A stretch of 64,000 bases of DNA. Origin: Ectocarpus siliculosus (Eukaryota > Sar > Phaeophyceae > Ectocarpales > Ectocarpaceae). The translations under genes were made by a program, and so were the position numbers. The stretch is taken from assembly GCA_000310025.1 (NCBI GenBank), contig FN648404.1, positions 62,001 through 126,000 of the forward strand, read 5' to 3'. Position 1 is the first letter of the stretch; each line of letters opens with the position of its first letter. The notes beneath the pieces are model-generated. The model was not told the DNA's origin. It searched no databases and saw only the letters and a list, made by a program, of their open reading frames with translations. This document shows positions 12,984 through 23,417 of this stretch, piece by piece.

Positions 12984-13223
12984 CATGACGAGGGCGATGG
13001 CGCTCCCCACGGGGTCCGAGTTCTCGGCGCTTGCCGTTGTGGACCGTAGCCTCTGCCTGTGGCTTGTGGAAGAGCTGCGCTTGCTGAGGATGGGAGCATC
13101 CTCGGTGTACTTCCGGGAGGTTGCTCTGTTCTTGGAGCGGCCGCGGACAGCGTTGGAGCCCGCGTTGCCGAGGTCCCCGAGCGGCAAGCGGGCACGCCCC
13201 GAGCTGCTGCTGCCACCGCCCAT
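12984..13223 (-). CDS. Possible first exon, Ser/Arg-rich
   Basis: An ATG at 13223 opens an 80-codon frame that ends at ATG|GTGCGT, phase 0. It encodes a Gly/Ser start, the motif RLPLGDLGNAGSNAVRGRSK and a Ser/Thr/Arg-rich remainder with GC-rich third positions. The R-x-PLGDLGN motif is loosely like the N-terminus of some cyclins, but no cyclin box was found downstream, so I do not name it. It might be the 5' exon of the 8.6-11.6 kb gene. The phase does not match the next exon I could place, so at least one exon would be missing. Confidence 0.4.
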
Positions 13224-13299
13224 CGGATGAGACGTACCGAAAAGGAAAGGTGAGGAATTCGGAAGTGAAGGGTTGAGGGAAAGGAGAGAGAATGTTGTG

Positions 13300-15149
13300 T
13301 GGAGGAGGGGCGTCGAGGGTGGGGCGAGCGATTGCACGACGCTGAGAAAAAAACAACGCACCGATCATGGAAACTTTGGATTTTTGTTACGTGTACAACA
13401 AACAAAATAGTCCAGTACAAGAAAAGAAGAAAAAGTACGAATGCATCTATCGCTTGAGTGTACTTTACCAATGCCCATTGCAAAGTTGAAGTTCGTGTTA
13501 GGGACTACTGCTGTACATAGCATTGAGACGTCAGAACGATGCCCGTCTGTTCCGAAAGCATGGGAAACTGCAGGTGAGGGTCCGCACGCTCAAGATCCAT
13601 CGTGCAATCTGAACGCCATACGAATGGCTATGGATTGCCCGAGGTGGTCTGTGGAACGTTGATAATCGGGCATCTTTCTGTCTAAGGCGCAACATTGGTA
13701 GTTGGTGTTTGTTCGTCCGAGGCGAGCTTTGGGACAGAAATGACCGATATTGTTTGCCAGCTGTGTTTTTCTGGCAGGTCTTCGCCGTTGGTATTTGGCG
13801 TCACTTTTGTTTCATGGCAAATATAGAGCAAAGCGCTTATTTTCTGGACGGAGTTTGGCGGACGCATTTGAAAAAGGGGCACCGCAGACACACACACATC
13901 ATTCCCGGTCTCGGCAACACACAACACACATGTTTTATTAATATAATTTTCTTAACATATATGATATGACCCAACGAATCCATCTCTAGCTAACAAGAGA
14001 GTCTAAGATAGACTAGCAGTGAATTCAGAGCGTCAGAGAAAGCGATTCATGTTTTGGACCCCAAAACCCGTTACAATTTTTACTTGTATCTTTTCGAATC
14101 GCAACCCATCGGGAGGTTGCATTGTCCAGGCGTGCTGTCATATTCGTATCATACGTCAGTGGGTGTTTGCATCATTCGGGACCCTTAGAGTTTGGGGAAT
14201 GGTCTATTGTAATCCAATTTCCTAAGCACCAGCCGGGTCTGCATGTCTGCGTCCAGCGTTCGTACTCGTCAAATGTTGTTTTCCGTGGACGACTACAGCA
14301 AAAAAGGCCTTGGTTCGTACATACTCTTCGTGTTTTACGGAGGAGGTGGGAAACGTACACTAATGGGGACTAATTCGGTGTAGACCCTCTATCTACACCA
14401 AGTCTACCACCGTGAAGGCTGTGCAGCCCTCAACCTCCCGCGCGAAATGGTCAGCAGCCGATCATACGACACCCAGCGCTGCCCACCGCTACCTTTGGGC
14501 TTACGAAAGAATGATACACGCTGCAGCAGTGCGATGGCGAAGTGCATGTGCGTGCCTATCCGTGATTGCAAACAAAAATGACCAACGGCGATATTACCTT
14601 TTCCCTCACCCCGCGTTGCGTGCATGACCAGAGCTGGTATGCTTAGGGACACTCACGCTCCAACAAACATCGAATCCTAACCCAACATCGAACACGGTGC
14701 ACAAGTCGGTTGTTCATGTGTGCAGAAACAAACAGCAGTACACGCTGATTGGAGGCGTACTGCTGTAGATGGGGGCTGAGACCTGTGACAGCAGCGTGCA
14801 GAAGCGCGGGAGGCCACAAAAAAAATCGTGATTCGCTCACATGGTTGTCTCGGTTCTCGGCTATGCGGCTGCTGAAGAACCGGTCTCGGTCCTCGTAACC
14901 ATTCGCCATCGGCTGACGCATGCTCGGCACCATGCGTTATCCTTTGTATCCATGCGCCCCCTCCTGTCCATGTGCGCACACGTCCATGCGTGGTGAACAG
15001 GCTGGAGTGTGGCGCCCTTTAGGGGGACACGCTGTTAGGATCAACAGATTACCCCATTATGTCAGCAGTACTTCAATACCAAGCTATGCGCCCCCCCACA
15101 CGACACCCCTACCCTCCGTCGCCTCTATCTCATTGAACCACAGCAGCCC
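13300..15149. other. Unannotated stretch
   Basis: Only short overlapping frames are present, with no domain, splice-bounded exon or repeat array that I can support. ORFs of 80-100 codons around 14643-14979 overlap in several frames and look like chance. Confidence 0.35.
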
Positions 15150-17660
15150 ATGGCACAAACGAGGCCGCGGAGGGTGAGGCTCAAGAAGTTTCCTGGCTGC
15201 GGTTATGAGTGTAGTGCCTATGGCGCGTCGTTCAGCTCGTTGAAGAACGGTGGGGCGCACGTCGCGATATGTGGAGCGCCCTCAGCGCCGTCAGGCGCCA
15301 CTACACCTAGTTCCGCCGCATCGCACGTCAGCGACGGCGGTGGTGGAGGGGACAGGGTTAGGAGGGACAACACTGATGGTGAGCACTCTACAATCAGATA
15401 TAGTTGCGGACTTATGTATTGCCTCGCGTGCGCACGACCCACTCGGTCGTCCTTGGGTGGTGTGGTGGTGAACCTCTCAAATCTCTGGCAACAGTTGTTC
15501 GAATATCTCTCTGGGCTGCAATCTCTTGTGGGTAACAAACACCCGTGGAGGGGGGCAGGTAGAGCAGGAGTCGGCACTATCCTCCCTCACGTATGCATAC
15601 GAACACGACAAGGCTTGATCACTGATGCTGGGATAAGTGTGGCGATTTGACGAAAACACGCACACGTCCCTCTCGGTTCGTTGGATTGTATAATTTAGTA
15701 CCCTACCACTGCCGGGGTACACCGTCTTGCCTCGCAGCAATGACGCCGCGTTCACCCTCTTGTGCACCATTGCTCTTTTTATGCGAACGGTTCACGCAAT
15801 GTCTCGAAAGTCATACGTACTCCTACGTAGAACAAACAAGCCGAGGCGATAGGCTTGAGGCCGATGCTGATGTTGTACGATATAGCCTCGCACGATGCAG
15901 GGAGGGGGGGGCATTTAGCCGTTCGTCGCGTCGCTTCTAATAGTTGAGTCTTGCGTTCGAAGTGCGCTACAACTGCCATGTACCTCACATTTATTTGCCA
16001 TTTCACATGCATAGGTGTGCATGAGCACTCTCAATTCGAGGTTGGGGGGGGGGGGGGGCAGCCTCCGCGCCCTAAGCCCTTGAATTGTAATAGTAATCGC
16101 GCGATGCGGTTCACTACGGCGGATGTGTGCTCTCGACCTCCCCCGTCAACATCCTACACGAGATGCCGGTACCGCTGAGTGTATGCAACACTATCGGCCT
16201 GCGGGGACGAGAGAGCGCGATGAACAACATCACCCACAGATTTCGAAGAATATTCATTTGCTGTATCGATCGCATACTGCTGGTGAGCTCTGTCGATCTC
16301 GTGGTTGGCCCTCTTTCCCTTTTCCGTGGCACATCCTGGCCAAGTCGACTCGTGATTGTCTGTTGCTTACACAACTCGCTCCACTCGCCATTTTATATTC
16401 GCGACACCAGGCGGCAGCGGTACGTGCGACGAAGGATTTGAGGGCAATGCCGGAGGTGACGACACCACAGGTGAAGCCGGCAGTGGAGCCGGTGATCCAG
16501 CGAGCGACGGGTCGGCGACGGTACCACCCTGGCTGGGACATTTGCACAAACTCATCGAGGAATACATGAACGCAGAGGTAGTCGACGGCGAAGATCTGAA
16601 TTTTGCTGGTTTGGCGCTAGGCAGCCGCTTTTTTCCCTGGGCGAACCTCACCGAGATACTCGTATCGGTATGGGCCATAGTCTGCAGGCCGTCAGGTGGA
16701 GTGCGAAAGGTCGCGTAGGCGGGGTCGAGGTCACGAAGGAGTTGACAGCTGGCCGTCTCTGCCGCTTCAGGAGGTGTTCAAGATCTTGCCGTTGCAGACG
16801 ACTCCAGCAGCCTCGGAAGACGGCACGACGGGAAGAAGGGGGGGGCGGCCGCACGGTTACCAACAGTGGGGTGCCGGGTTGGGTCCAACTCGGCTCGAGA
16901 CCGGTCTGGACGCCCCGGCATGGCAGCAGGCGATATCGAAAACATTGCCATCCGCCGAGCAACTAGAAAAGCGCTACGACGATGCGCTTGGGTGTGGTAG
17001 GACCTCGCAGGAGGCGCCATGTAGTAGGCGGACGTGCCCTTTTTGCTGGAGGAACAGAGGCCAAGGTATCGTCCGTCAGACGGTCGTGGTGTTTAATCAT
17101 TGGGGCCAGGCTCCGGCGGAAGTCAGTGCTGGAATCGGCACCATCCGTGGCGGCCCGGTCAAAGACGCGGGTACCCCTACGTGGGTCCGGTCGGCGGCAT
17201 CGCGTGGCAATGACGTCGAGATGTACCTCAAGGCCGAAGACCAGCGAGCTGGAAACCAAGGGCTAGGTCGCACGACTCTCGGGAAAGTGGCCTATTTTTT
17301 CGAGCACCAAGGCAACGACTGGAGACGAGGTGATAGCAGCAACGCCATTCCGGAGGGAGAATTCACCATTTGGGTGGCGGTGGCGGAGTATGTGACAGCA
17401 GGAGTTGGCAACAAGCGCAAGGTCGATCCGGTGACCGGTTTGGACATGCTTCGGATGCGCACGTCCCTTACGTTTTTCCCTGCCTCGGCCATCCGGTGCG
17501 TAGTACATATGATGCATGCCTGTTCCACAACTGGGACATCCGCCTGCCGCCTGGTCGACGAGGGAGCAAGCGGCCGGTGTGGCGGTGCAACCTGACAGGA
17601 AACCCGAACTACCTCCTCAACAAGTACTTCCACAGTGTTCTGCGGGACTCCATCGCCTGA
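15150..17660 (+). CDS. Unknown three-exon gene with N-terminal C2HC-like finger
   Basis: Exon 1 (15150-15378) starts MAQTRPRRVRLKKFPGCGYE, has a C-x3-C ... H-x3-C pattern (CGYEC...HVAIC) and ends at GATG|GTGAGC, phase 1. Exon 2 (16411-16667) follows CGACACCAG and encodes a Gly/Asp-rich linker, then WLGHLHKLIEEYMNAEVV and FPWANLTEILVS, ending at phase 0 before GTATGG. Exon 3 starts at 16771 after CCGCTTCAG with EVFKILPLQ. It includes a CPFCW Cys pair, a long basic/acidic middle and GLDMLRMRTSLTFFPASAIR. Near 17505-17515 the frame must shift for the expected C-terminus (FHNWDIRLPPGRRG ... LLNKYFHSVLRDSIA, TGA at 17658). The shift may be a real lesion or a base error; a missed short intron is less likely. 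Family not recognised. The finger and high Arg content suggest nucleic-acid binding, which is inference only. Confidence 0.6.
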
Positions 17661-19720
17661 GCCGTGAGTGACGACGGGTTCGTTGTATGCGATCGACCGT
17701 ATGCATACCCTTCCTGTCTCCCCTGCCTCCGCAAGTTGTCTGAGATGGGAACCTAGAGCAACCTAGAGCCATACGGCAATCAAGTGATTTAGTTTCATTT
17801 CCCTCCTACACCGCGGACGATCGATGTTTTGTGGTTTGCTGGAAAGAATCTGCAATTGAATGGCCTTTTGCTTCGCATCGAGCAAGCCAAGGAAGGGATA
17901 CCACCGTACGTTTAGGTTCTTCATCGGAAGTAGTTGGGCTACGGGGGGGGGACTGACAAAGGATCGTGCCCACAACTGTGGAAATTGTTTCGCCTCTCTG
18001 ACACACGCACACATGCACCAGTTGCCGCTTGCAATGAGCCTGATCCCCCGTCATGTACTCGAAAATTCTCGGTGGGAAACATGGAGTCCTAGGTTTCGCC
18101 TTGGTCTGGTATTTTACTCTCGTTTTCTGCGACTACCAGGGCATTCGATGTCCATGCATGGAATACCGTAATCCGATAATATAATAACATGTTGTCTTTG
18201 CTCTGTTTTTTAGTTGCATCGCCGGCGTGGATATGTTGCCGTCTACGCCCGACGGGCTGTTTCGCATTCGTGCTGTTTGTTTCTGGGTCCTTGGTTGTTC
18301 TCTTTGGTTTGTCCTAGAGTGTGCCCTCTTTGGGTATATAGGTAGCTTCCAAGCTGTGACCACGGAAGTCGTCCGCGCCATCTGTACTCGTAGGGATTGC
18401 TCCATATTGGAGGCAAGGAGCAACAACAACAATCCGGAGGCTAAGACCGCTCTTTGATTCTCGGACCCTACTGACGAGGTACCCCTCCCTCCACTTCCTT
18501 GCGCAATTCCACGCTCCTACTTTGTAATCAATCAGGTCTCAGGATGGGGATACGCGTAGATGACATTCCGGTGCTCTACAGATTTTCTCCTGTTTTTTAT
18601 CGACTTCTCGAGTCGCGGGTCTCGTTGGGCGGAGTCAAGCGGGAGGGCGGGGGAGGCGCAAGGAGTGCGGGATGGGGGCGGAAGGCCACGCCGCAAGGCT
18701 GAGCTGCTGTGGAAAATGATTCGGCTTGCTTTAGGACGTGTATTGTCGGGGGCAGCCTGCAAAAAGCACTTCCGGGCCCACCAGAGCCTCTTTGGGGGAC
18801 AGGCGGGTCGGGATATTTTCGCGAGGAAGGTCATGGCAGGATAAGGGCACAGCCACTACGGTATGGCCGTAGACCGCCATTTTCGATTGTCGTGGTTGTC
18901 TTTGGTGTTGACCGTAAGCAAAGCGTCAGGTTGGAAAAATGAAGCTCTCGGAGAGGCCTAAACGTGTGTGTGTGTTTTTTTTGTAAATGCTCCTGGAGTA
19001 TTTTTTGGTTTTGGGAAAAAAACAAACATGTTTTGCGGGGATCGAACTCCCGACCTCCTCCTTACTACGCGTGTGTATGTCATTCGCCTTCGAGATAATT
19101 TCGCCCCTCTCCCCGGCGAACTTTTTACTGCGTGCGGGATCCCCCGGCTTACGTGATCGAGCTCACGTTTCGGACCTGAGGGAGTACCATATTTTTTTCG
19201 TTCATGGCCCAATCAATCATTCTCGTGTGGTGTACTCCTTCCTTGTGTGTGTGCTTCGTAATCCTTGTGTGGGATTGTTCCTGGCCTCGACGCGAAGGCT
19301 CGCGTCGCTGGGTGGGGTGATTGTCACCCAGCTGCGCGGGCGAGCTTGCACCCATTTGTTTTGGATCGAGGTTGCCAGCCCGACAAGGCAAGGTTAAAAT
19401 TGATTTCCTAATCCGATAGAAAACCGGCGGTTGGTAACCCAGGATGAAGACGTTATACCGAGTATATCCAACCTGGGCAGGTTATGCGCGGGCATAACCT
19501 CCCATAACGTGCCCCACTGGTCACCTGTGCACGTACGGGCTTTCCTGCCCGAGGATCGCCATATCGCAATTACCTTCGTCACGTCATGCGCCTGGAACCT
19601 GTAACTGAAGTTGCATATTTCTATGATAAAATGATGCGCTTGGGCAAGAATGTGCTCGTCCCATCGTTCCGTTTCTTGATCAGAGCTACAGAACTGCTCC
19701 AAAATCAAAGTCATTTTTAC
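17661..19720. other. Unannotated stretch with a tRNA-like box B
   Basis: No coding unit can be supported. Near 19034-19056, GGGGATCGAACTCCCGACC read on the minus strand resembles a tRNA T-arm (GGTCGGGAGTTCGATCCCC). No acceptor stem or clear box A was found, so a tRNA-derived fragment is more likely than a tRNA gene. Confidence 0.35.
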
Positions 19721-19724
19721 CACC

Positions 19725-20005
19725 TGGCTGTTAAAGGTGACTTGCACGACAGTCGTTTCACTTTTATAAAAGTCCCCAAACTGACTGTTAGTAATGTGCA
19801 CCCACCCCACTTTCATAAGAGTCAGCTGCCTGTTATAACAGTGTGAGAACTGACACCTCACTTTCATAAGAGTCAGCTGACTCTTATGAAAGTGAGTGAA
19901 CTGACTGTCATAACAGTGAAATAACGATGACTGTTATAGGAGTGAGCCGACTGTTATAACAGTCAATTTACTGTTATAACAGTCAAATATTCACTTTTAT
20001 AACAG
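19725..20005. repeat. Palindrome cluster (ACTGTTATAACAGT family)
   Basis: Short palindromes are packed into about 280 bp. 19857-19896 is a perfect 40-bp palindrome with no spacer (arms CTCACTTTCATAAGAGTCAG and its complement). 19949-19964 is GACTGTTATAACAGTC and 19970-19983 is ACTGTTATAACAGT. Related half-sites (CACTTTTATAAAAGTC, CACTTTTATAACAGTGA, CATAACAGTGA) fill the spaces. No coding frame explains it. Confidence 0.85.
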
Positions 20006-20149
20006 TGAATCCATATACTTGATTGTGTGGGAGCCCGTCCCCCCCGCGTCTGCTGCAGTGGTGCAGTGGTGCAGAACTGCTGTGTGCGGTGTGCTGTGTG
20101 CTGTGTACTGTGTGATGTACGCAGTGTGTGCATGAACAGCACGCTCTAA

Positions 20150-20847
20150 CCATGGCGCTTGTGCTTCGATTAGAGTCTTGTTCGGCGAGATACCGCTGGT
20201 GTGGTGTTTAGCCTTATCCACCCCACCTGTGGGGCATACACTATGCATTGCGTTGTTTACCCCACCGGCCGTAGCACACCAAACCTTTAGCGTTCGACCT
20301 CACCATGGATCCTACGATAACCCTGCAAAGCAGCAATACATTCGTACATGTCTTGTGTTAATTGGAGTCTTGTAGGGCTACATACGGCAGTGGGGAAGTC
20401 TGCCTGCAAGCGAATAAAAGGCAGTGTTCGCTACCCACTTCGGGTGTTTGGCGTCATGCGGCGGGATTTCTTGACCTGTTCGGCGCCCCAGGTGCTGCAC
20501 GCTGCTGTGCGCTGTGCGTGCATCGACCACACACTCCTACAGGTGGTTGTGTGTCGATTGAAGCCTTGTAGAGGGAGATCCAGCTGGTGGGGTCAATATC
20601 GTCATCGACCCCCAGTGGGGTAGCGGCAGTATATGCCCCACCAACCGTGGCACCACGAAAACTGTGCCGTTTCGGCCTCACGATGGGTTCAATGATAGCC
20701 CTGCAACGCAGCAGCACACCCGTTGAAGTCCTGAGCTGATTGGAGTCTTGTAGAGCGAGATACAGCCGGTGGGGTGTTTAAGCCTTAACCACCCCACCGG
20801 TTGGGGGGTTAAGAAATTACCCCACCGGTGGGGTGTTTAGCCGTGCC
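20150..20847. repeat. Diverged repeats with GGTGGGG hairpins
   Basis: Diverged repeats share GGAGTCTTGTAG, CGAGATAC, CAGCAGCACAC-type and GGTGGGGTGTTTA-type segments, at about 20155-20400 and 20530-20847. A perfect 11-bp hairpin lies at 20766-20800 (CCGGTGGGGTG, 13-nt loop, CACCCCACCGG), and 20819-20834 is a 16-bp palindrome around CCCCACCGGTGGGG. Next to it lies the left 15-bp flank of the recombinase element. Confidence 0.65.
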
Positions 20848-20862
20848 GTTTACCAACCGTCA
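20848..20862. other. Left 15-bp flank (att-like core)
   Basis: GTTTACCAACCGTCA here recurs exactly at 27574-27588, just outside the right end of the mobile element. It is either a target-site duplication or a recombination core shared by element and target. Confidence 0.7.
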
Positions 20863-21562
20863 GGGACCTATCTGAGCGGCGCGGTGAGCGAGACTGCGGT
20901 GGCTTGCCGCCGCTTATCTTACTGCACCCTCCCCCCTCGTGCTAAATGCACGCAGCGGTGAGGTCACAAGAGTAGCGGGACGAGAAAATAGGAACACGGC
21001 CGACACGATGGATGTTGGACACGAGTACACACCTTTATATGGAGAGTCACGTGCTGGTCGCTTCCCCAATGCTTGCGCCGTGTCCCGTCCCGCCCTTTTC
21101 TAAACTGCCGCCGCTACTGCGTTAGGCGGCTGCTGCTGTCCTTCCGTTGCTTCACGCGCTCTGTAGCTGTCACACGTTACCCGACTTTGCTACAGCCCCT
21201 GCGTGGACTCGATCACGGAATGACACCCCCAACTATAGACTAATAATTCCAAACACCGTGACCCTGGGTTTCCGGTAGAAAATGAAGCCAAATTCTAATT
21301 CGACTGTTACAAAATAAACACCAGTTTATTTTGTTTTCTTTCGAATTGCTTCATTATTTCTTCGGTTTCTAGGCTACGTGTTGGGGAGAGAGACGCACGA
21401 AACGCTCATCGTCTCTCCGGCCGCGTTAGCTGCAAAGGCCGGCATCAACTCTTACAAATCCATCTCTCTCCCCACAAATACTAGCCGGGGGACTACGACT
21501 GCAAACGCAGGAGTCCCAAAACTGACCAAGTCCTCAAATGGTACACACCATTCTACAACACC
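20863..21562. repeat. Left terminal repeat, copy 1 of the inner block
   Basis: The first block (20863-21045) ends at TTTATATGGAGA and matches 27107-27285 closely. A roughly 55-bp segment follows that is absent on the right. The second block (from 21104) is next, then a third block to 21562 with a 63-codon frame at 21378-21569 (MLGRETHETLIVSPAALAAK). The small frame is copied in the next repeat; no function is assigned. Confidence 0.75.
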
Positions 21563-21630
21563 TGACTAGATACCGAATATTCCCGAACTTATGCCCCCAC
21601 CTTCGAAAGAAAAGGGATGGGAGGGCGGGA

Positions 21631-22131
21631 TTTTCTAAACTGCCGCCGCTACTGCGTTAGGCGGCTGCTGCTGTCCTTCCGTTGCTTCACGCGCTCTGTA
21701 GCTGTCACACGTTACCCGACTTTGCTACAGCCCCTGCGTGGACTCGATCACGGAATGACACCCCCAACTATAGACTAATAATTCCAAACACCGTGACCCT
21801 GGGTTTCCGGTAGAAAATGAAGCCAAATTCTAATTCGACTGTTACAAAATAAACACCAGTTTATTCTATCTGCTTCGACGAACAAACCTTCCTTTTATTT
21901 TGTTTTCTTTCGAATTGCTTCATTATTTCTTCGGTTTCTAGGCTACGTGTTGGGGAGAGAGACGCACGAAACGCTCATCGTCTCTCCGGCCGCGTTAGCT
22001 GCAAAGGCCGGCATCAACTCTTACAAATCCATCTCTCTCCCCACAAATACTAGCCGGGGGACTACGACTGCAAACGCAGGAGTCCCAAAACTGACCAAGT
22101 CCTCAAATGGTACACACCATTCTACAACACC
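21631..22131. repeat. Inner direct repeat, copy 2
   Basis: Repeats 21096-21562 almost exactly, with about 34 extra bases (CTATCTGCTTCGACGAACAA type) before the TTTTGTTTTC segment. That 34-base motif is itself doubled in the right-end copy. The 96-codon frame at 21947-22237 starts identically to the one at 21378 and then diverges. It lies just downstream of the recombinase gene in the gene's own direction. Confidence 0.8.
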
Positions 22132-22274
22132 CACATCGAGGTCAGTTTCTGGACGACTACCGAATAAGTCAACTATCCGTTCCCCCAGACGGTCCCCTCC
22201 CCCGGCTGTCTCGATACGATCCTACTGCCGTCTGTAAGTTTCTGTGACACTCGCCGCGAATCCTCTACATTGTT

Positions 22275-23417
22275 TCACGCGTACGGCTTGTATGCATCCG
22301 ACCTCCACTTCCCTTCTCTCTGAATCACTCGTTCTGCGATGTCTCCGCCCGATGCAAGAGCCGTCGCGCCTCCAATTCGCAACGAGTGCAACGCGTACTC
22401 CTGGGGGTTACGCCCCGACTTCGCTACCACTTCTCTGAGTGCACGGAGGGCAGCAGTATACCTCACTACTCTCACTGCTCTTCCACTACGGTACGAAGCC
22501 AACGGTGCGGAGTCAGGGAACGTCGCATGACACGATAACAGCTCCACCACAAGAGCCACCGCGCCGCCGCGTGCTCTCACACCTGACTGCGGTCCGGTGA
22601 CTTCGTCTCGCGTACGAACCCGTATGTTTCCTTTCTGCTCTTGATCGGCCTTGTGCCCTCTAAACCTCATTTCGACACGGTCTGCTCTACGATAGTGACT
22701 AAAGACTAATTGCGTCTCGCCAGCAAACAATGCTACGTCCGCCCTCGTAAGACAGTGTGCCTCATGCACCCTGCCCGCATCATTCGCGAACACCTCATCA
22801 GACCGTGTGATAAAGAGATAAGACAAGCACAGACACAGCCACATCACTCTGCCCCCTTCCCCCCAGTTCTGGCTTGCGCTTTCCCCGTCCAGCAGCATAC
22901 GCCAAGACACAGGCAGGCGCACACGGCGTACCGTCCCCACAGCCACGTGGTTCCTCGCAATCCCCCTTAGCGCACATTTCAACATCGGAGACAACAAGTC
23001 TAGCTCGACAGAAGCTTCCAGCCTATGAAAATGTTGTACAGCCGTGAGTTTTCCGGATATTGTACTCGCTAGATTACCCTCAGACTCGAAACACCAGGCT
23101 ACGAAGTCTATCAACTCCCACACATGAAGGTCCCCGGCACGTTGCCCTAGGAACTTGGGCTTCTCCGTCAGCCTGTGAAACGTGCACCAAGAGTTGAAGC
23201 CTGACGTGTAAGTCCTTCTAGACGAAGACGCAACTGAGTGCTCGACGAGCTGCATGCCAAGACGTCGGTAACAAAGTCCCGTCCTGCCTGTCCCAGGTCC
23301 TGAACCTGCTGATAGCCCTGGAGCCAACCTCGTGTAGACCAGCGTGCTGCCGTTCGATTTAGCCGCAGGTGCGCTGCATCCGAGGTAGGCCCCCCCGCTA
23401 CGCGGGAGAGCCCGCAC
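22275..23417 (-). CDS. Tyrosine recombinase of the mobile element
   Basis: A 380-codon frame; an internal ATG at 23255 (MQLVEHSVASSSRRTYTSGF) gives a 326-residue protein closer to the usual domain size, and sequence before it is low-complexity. The N-terminal part (SRRTYTSGFNSWCTF ... FVAWCFESEG ... GKLTAVQHFHR) looks like a SAM-like core-binding domain. The catalytic part has FITRSDEVF (first Arg), HSLRIGGATAL (His-x-x-Arg), GKWRSDAY and a terminal KPYA whose Tyr is the likely nucleophile, followed by TGA. All expected catalytic positions are present and the frame is uninterrupted, so the enzyme may be functional. Such proteins cut and join DNA through a 3'-phosphotyrosine link and integrate circular intermediates of DIRS/Ngaro or Crypton elements. 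Third positions are less GC-biased than in host-like exons. Confidence 0.88.
   Translation of the reverse strand: MRALPRSGGAYLGCSAPAAKSNGSTLVYTRLAPGLSAGSGPGTGRTGLCYRRLGMQLVEHSVASSSRRTYTSGFNSWCTFHRLTEKPKFLGQRAGDLHVWELIDFVAWCFESEGNLASTISGKLTAVQHFHRLEASVELDLLSPMLKCALRGIARNHVAVGTVRRVRLPVSWRMLLDGESASQNWGEGGRVMWLCLCLSYLFITRSDEVFANDAGRVHEAHCLTRADVALFAGETQLVFSHYRRADRVEMRFRGHKADQEQKGNIRVRTRDEVTGPQSGVRARGGAVALVVELLSCHATFPDSAPLASYRSGRAVRVVRYTAALRALREVVAKSGRNPQEYALHSLRIGGATALASGGDIAERVIQREGKWRSDAYKPYA

Noticed and set aside
12984-13223. B-type cyclin first exon
   Set aside because: Only a short PLGDLGN-like motif supports it and no cyclin box was found in the following 4 kb.
19725-20005. CRISPR-like array
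   Set aside because: The repeated words are palindromes of varying type without uniform repeats or unique spacers, and the host is eukaryotic.
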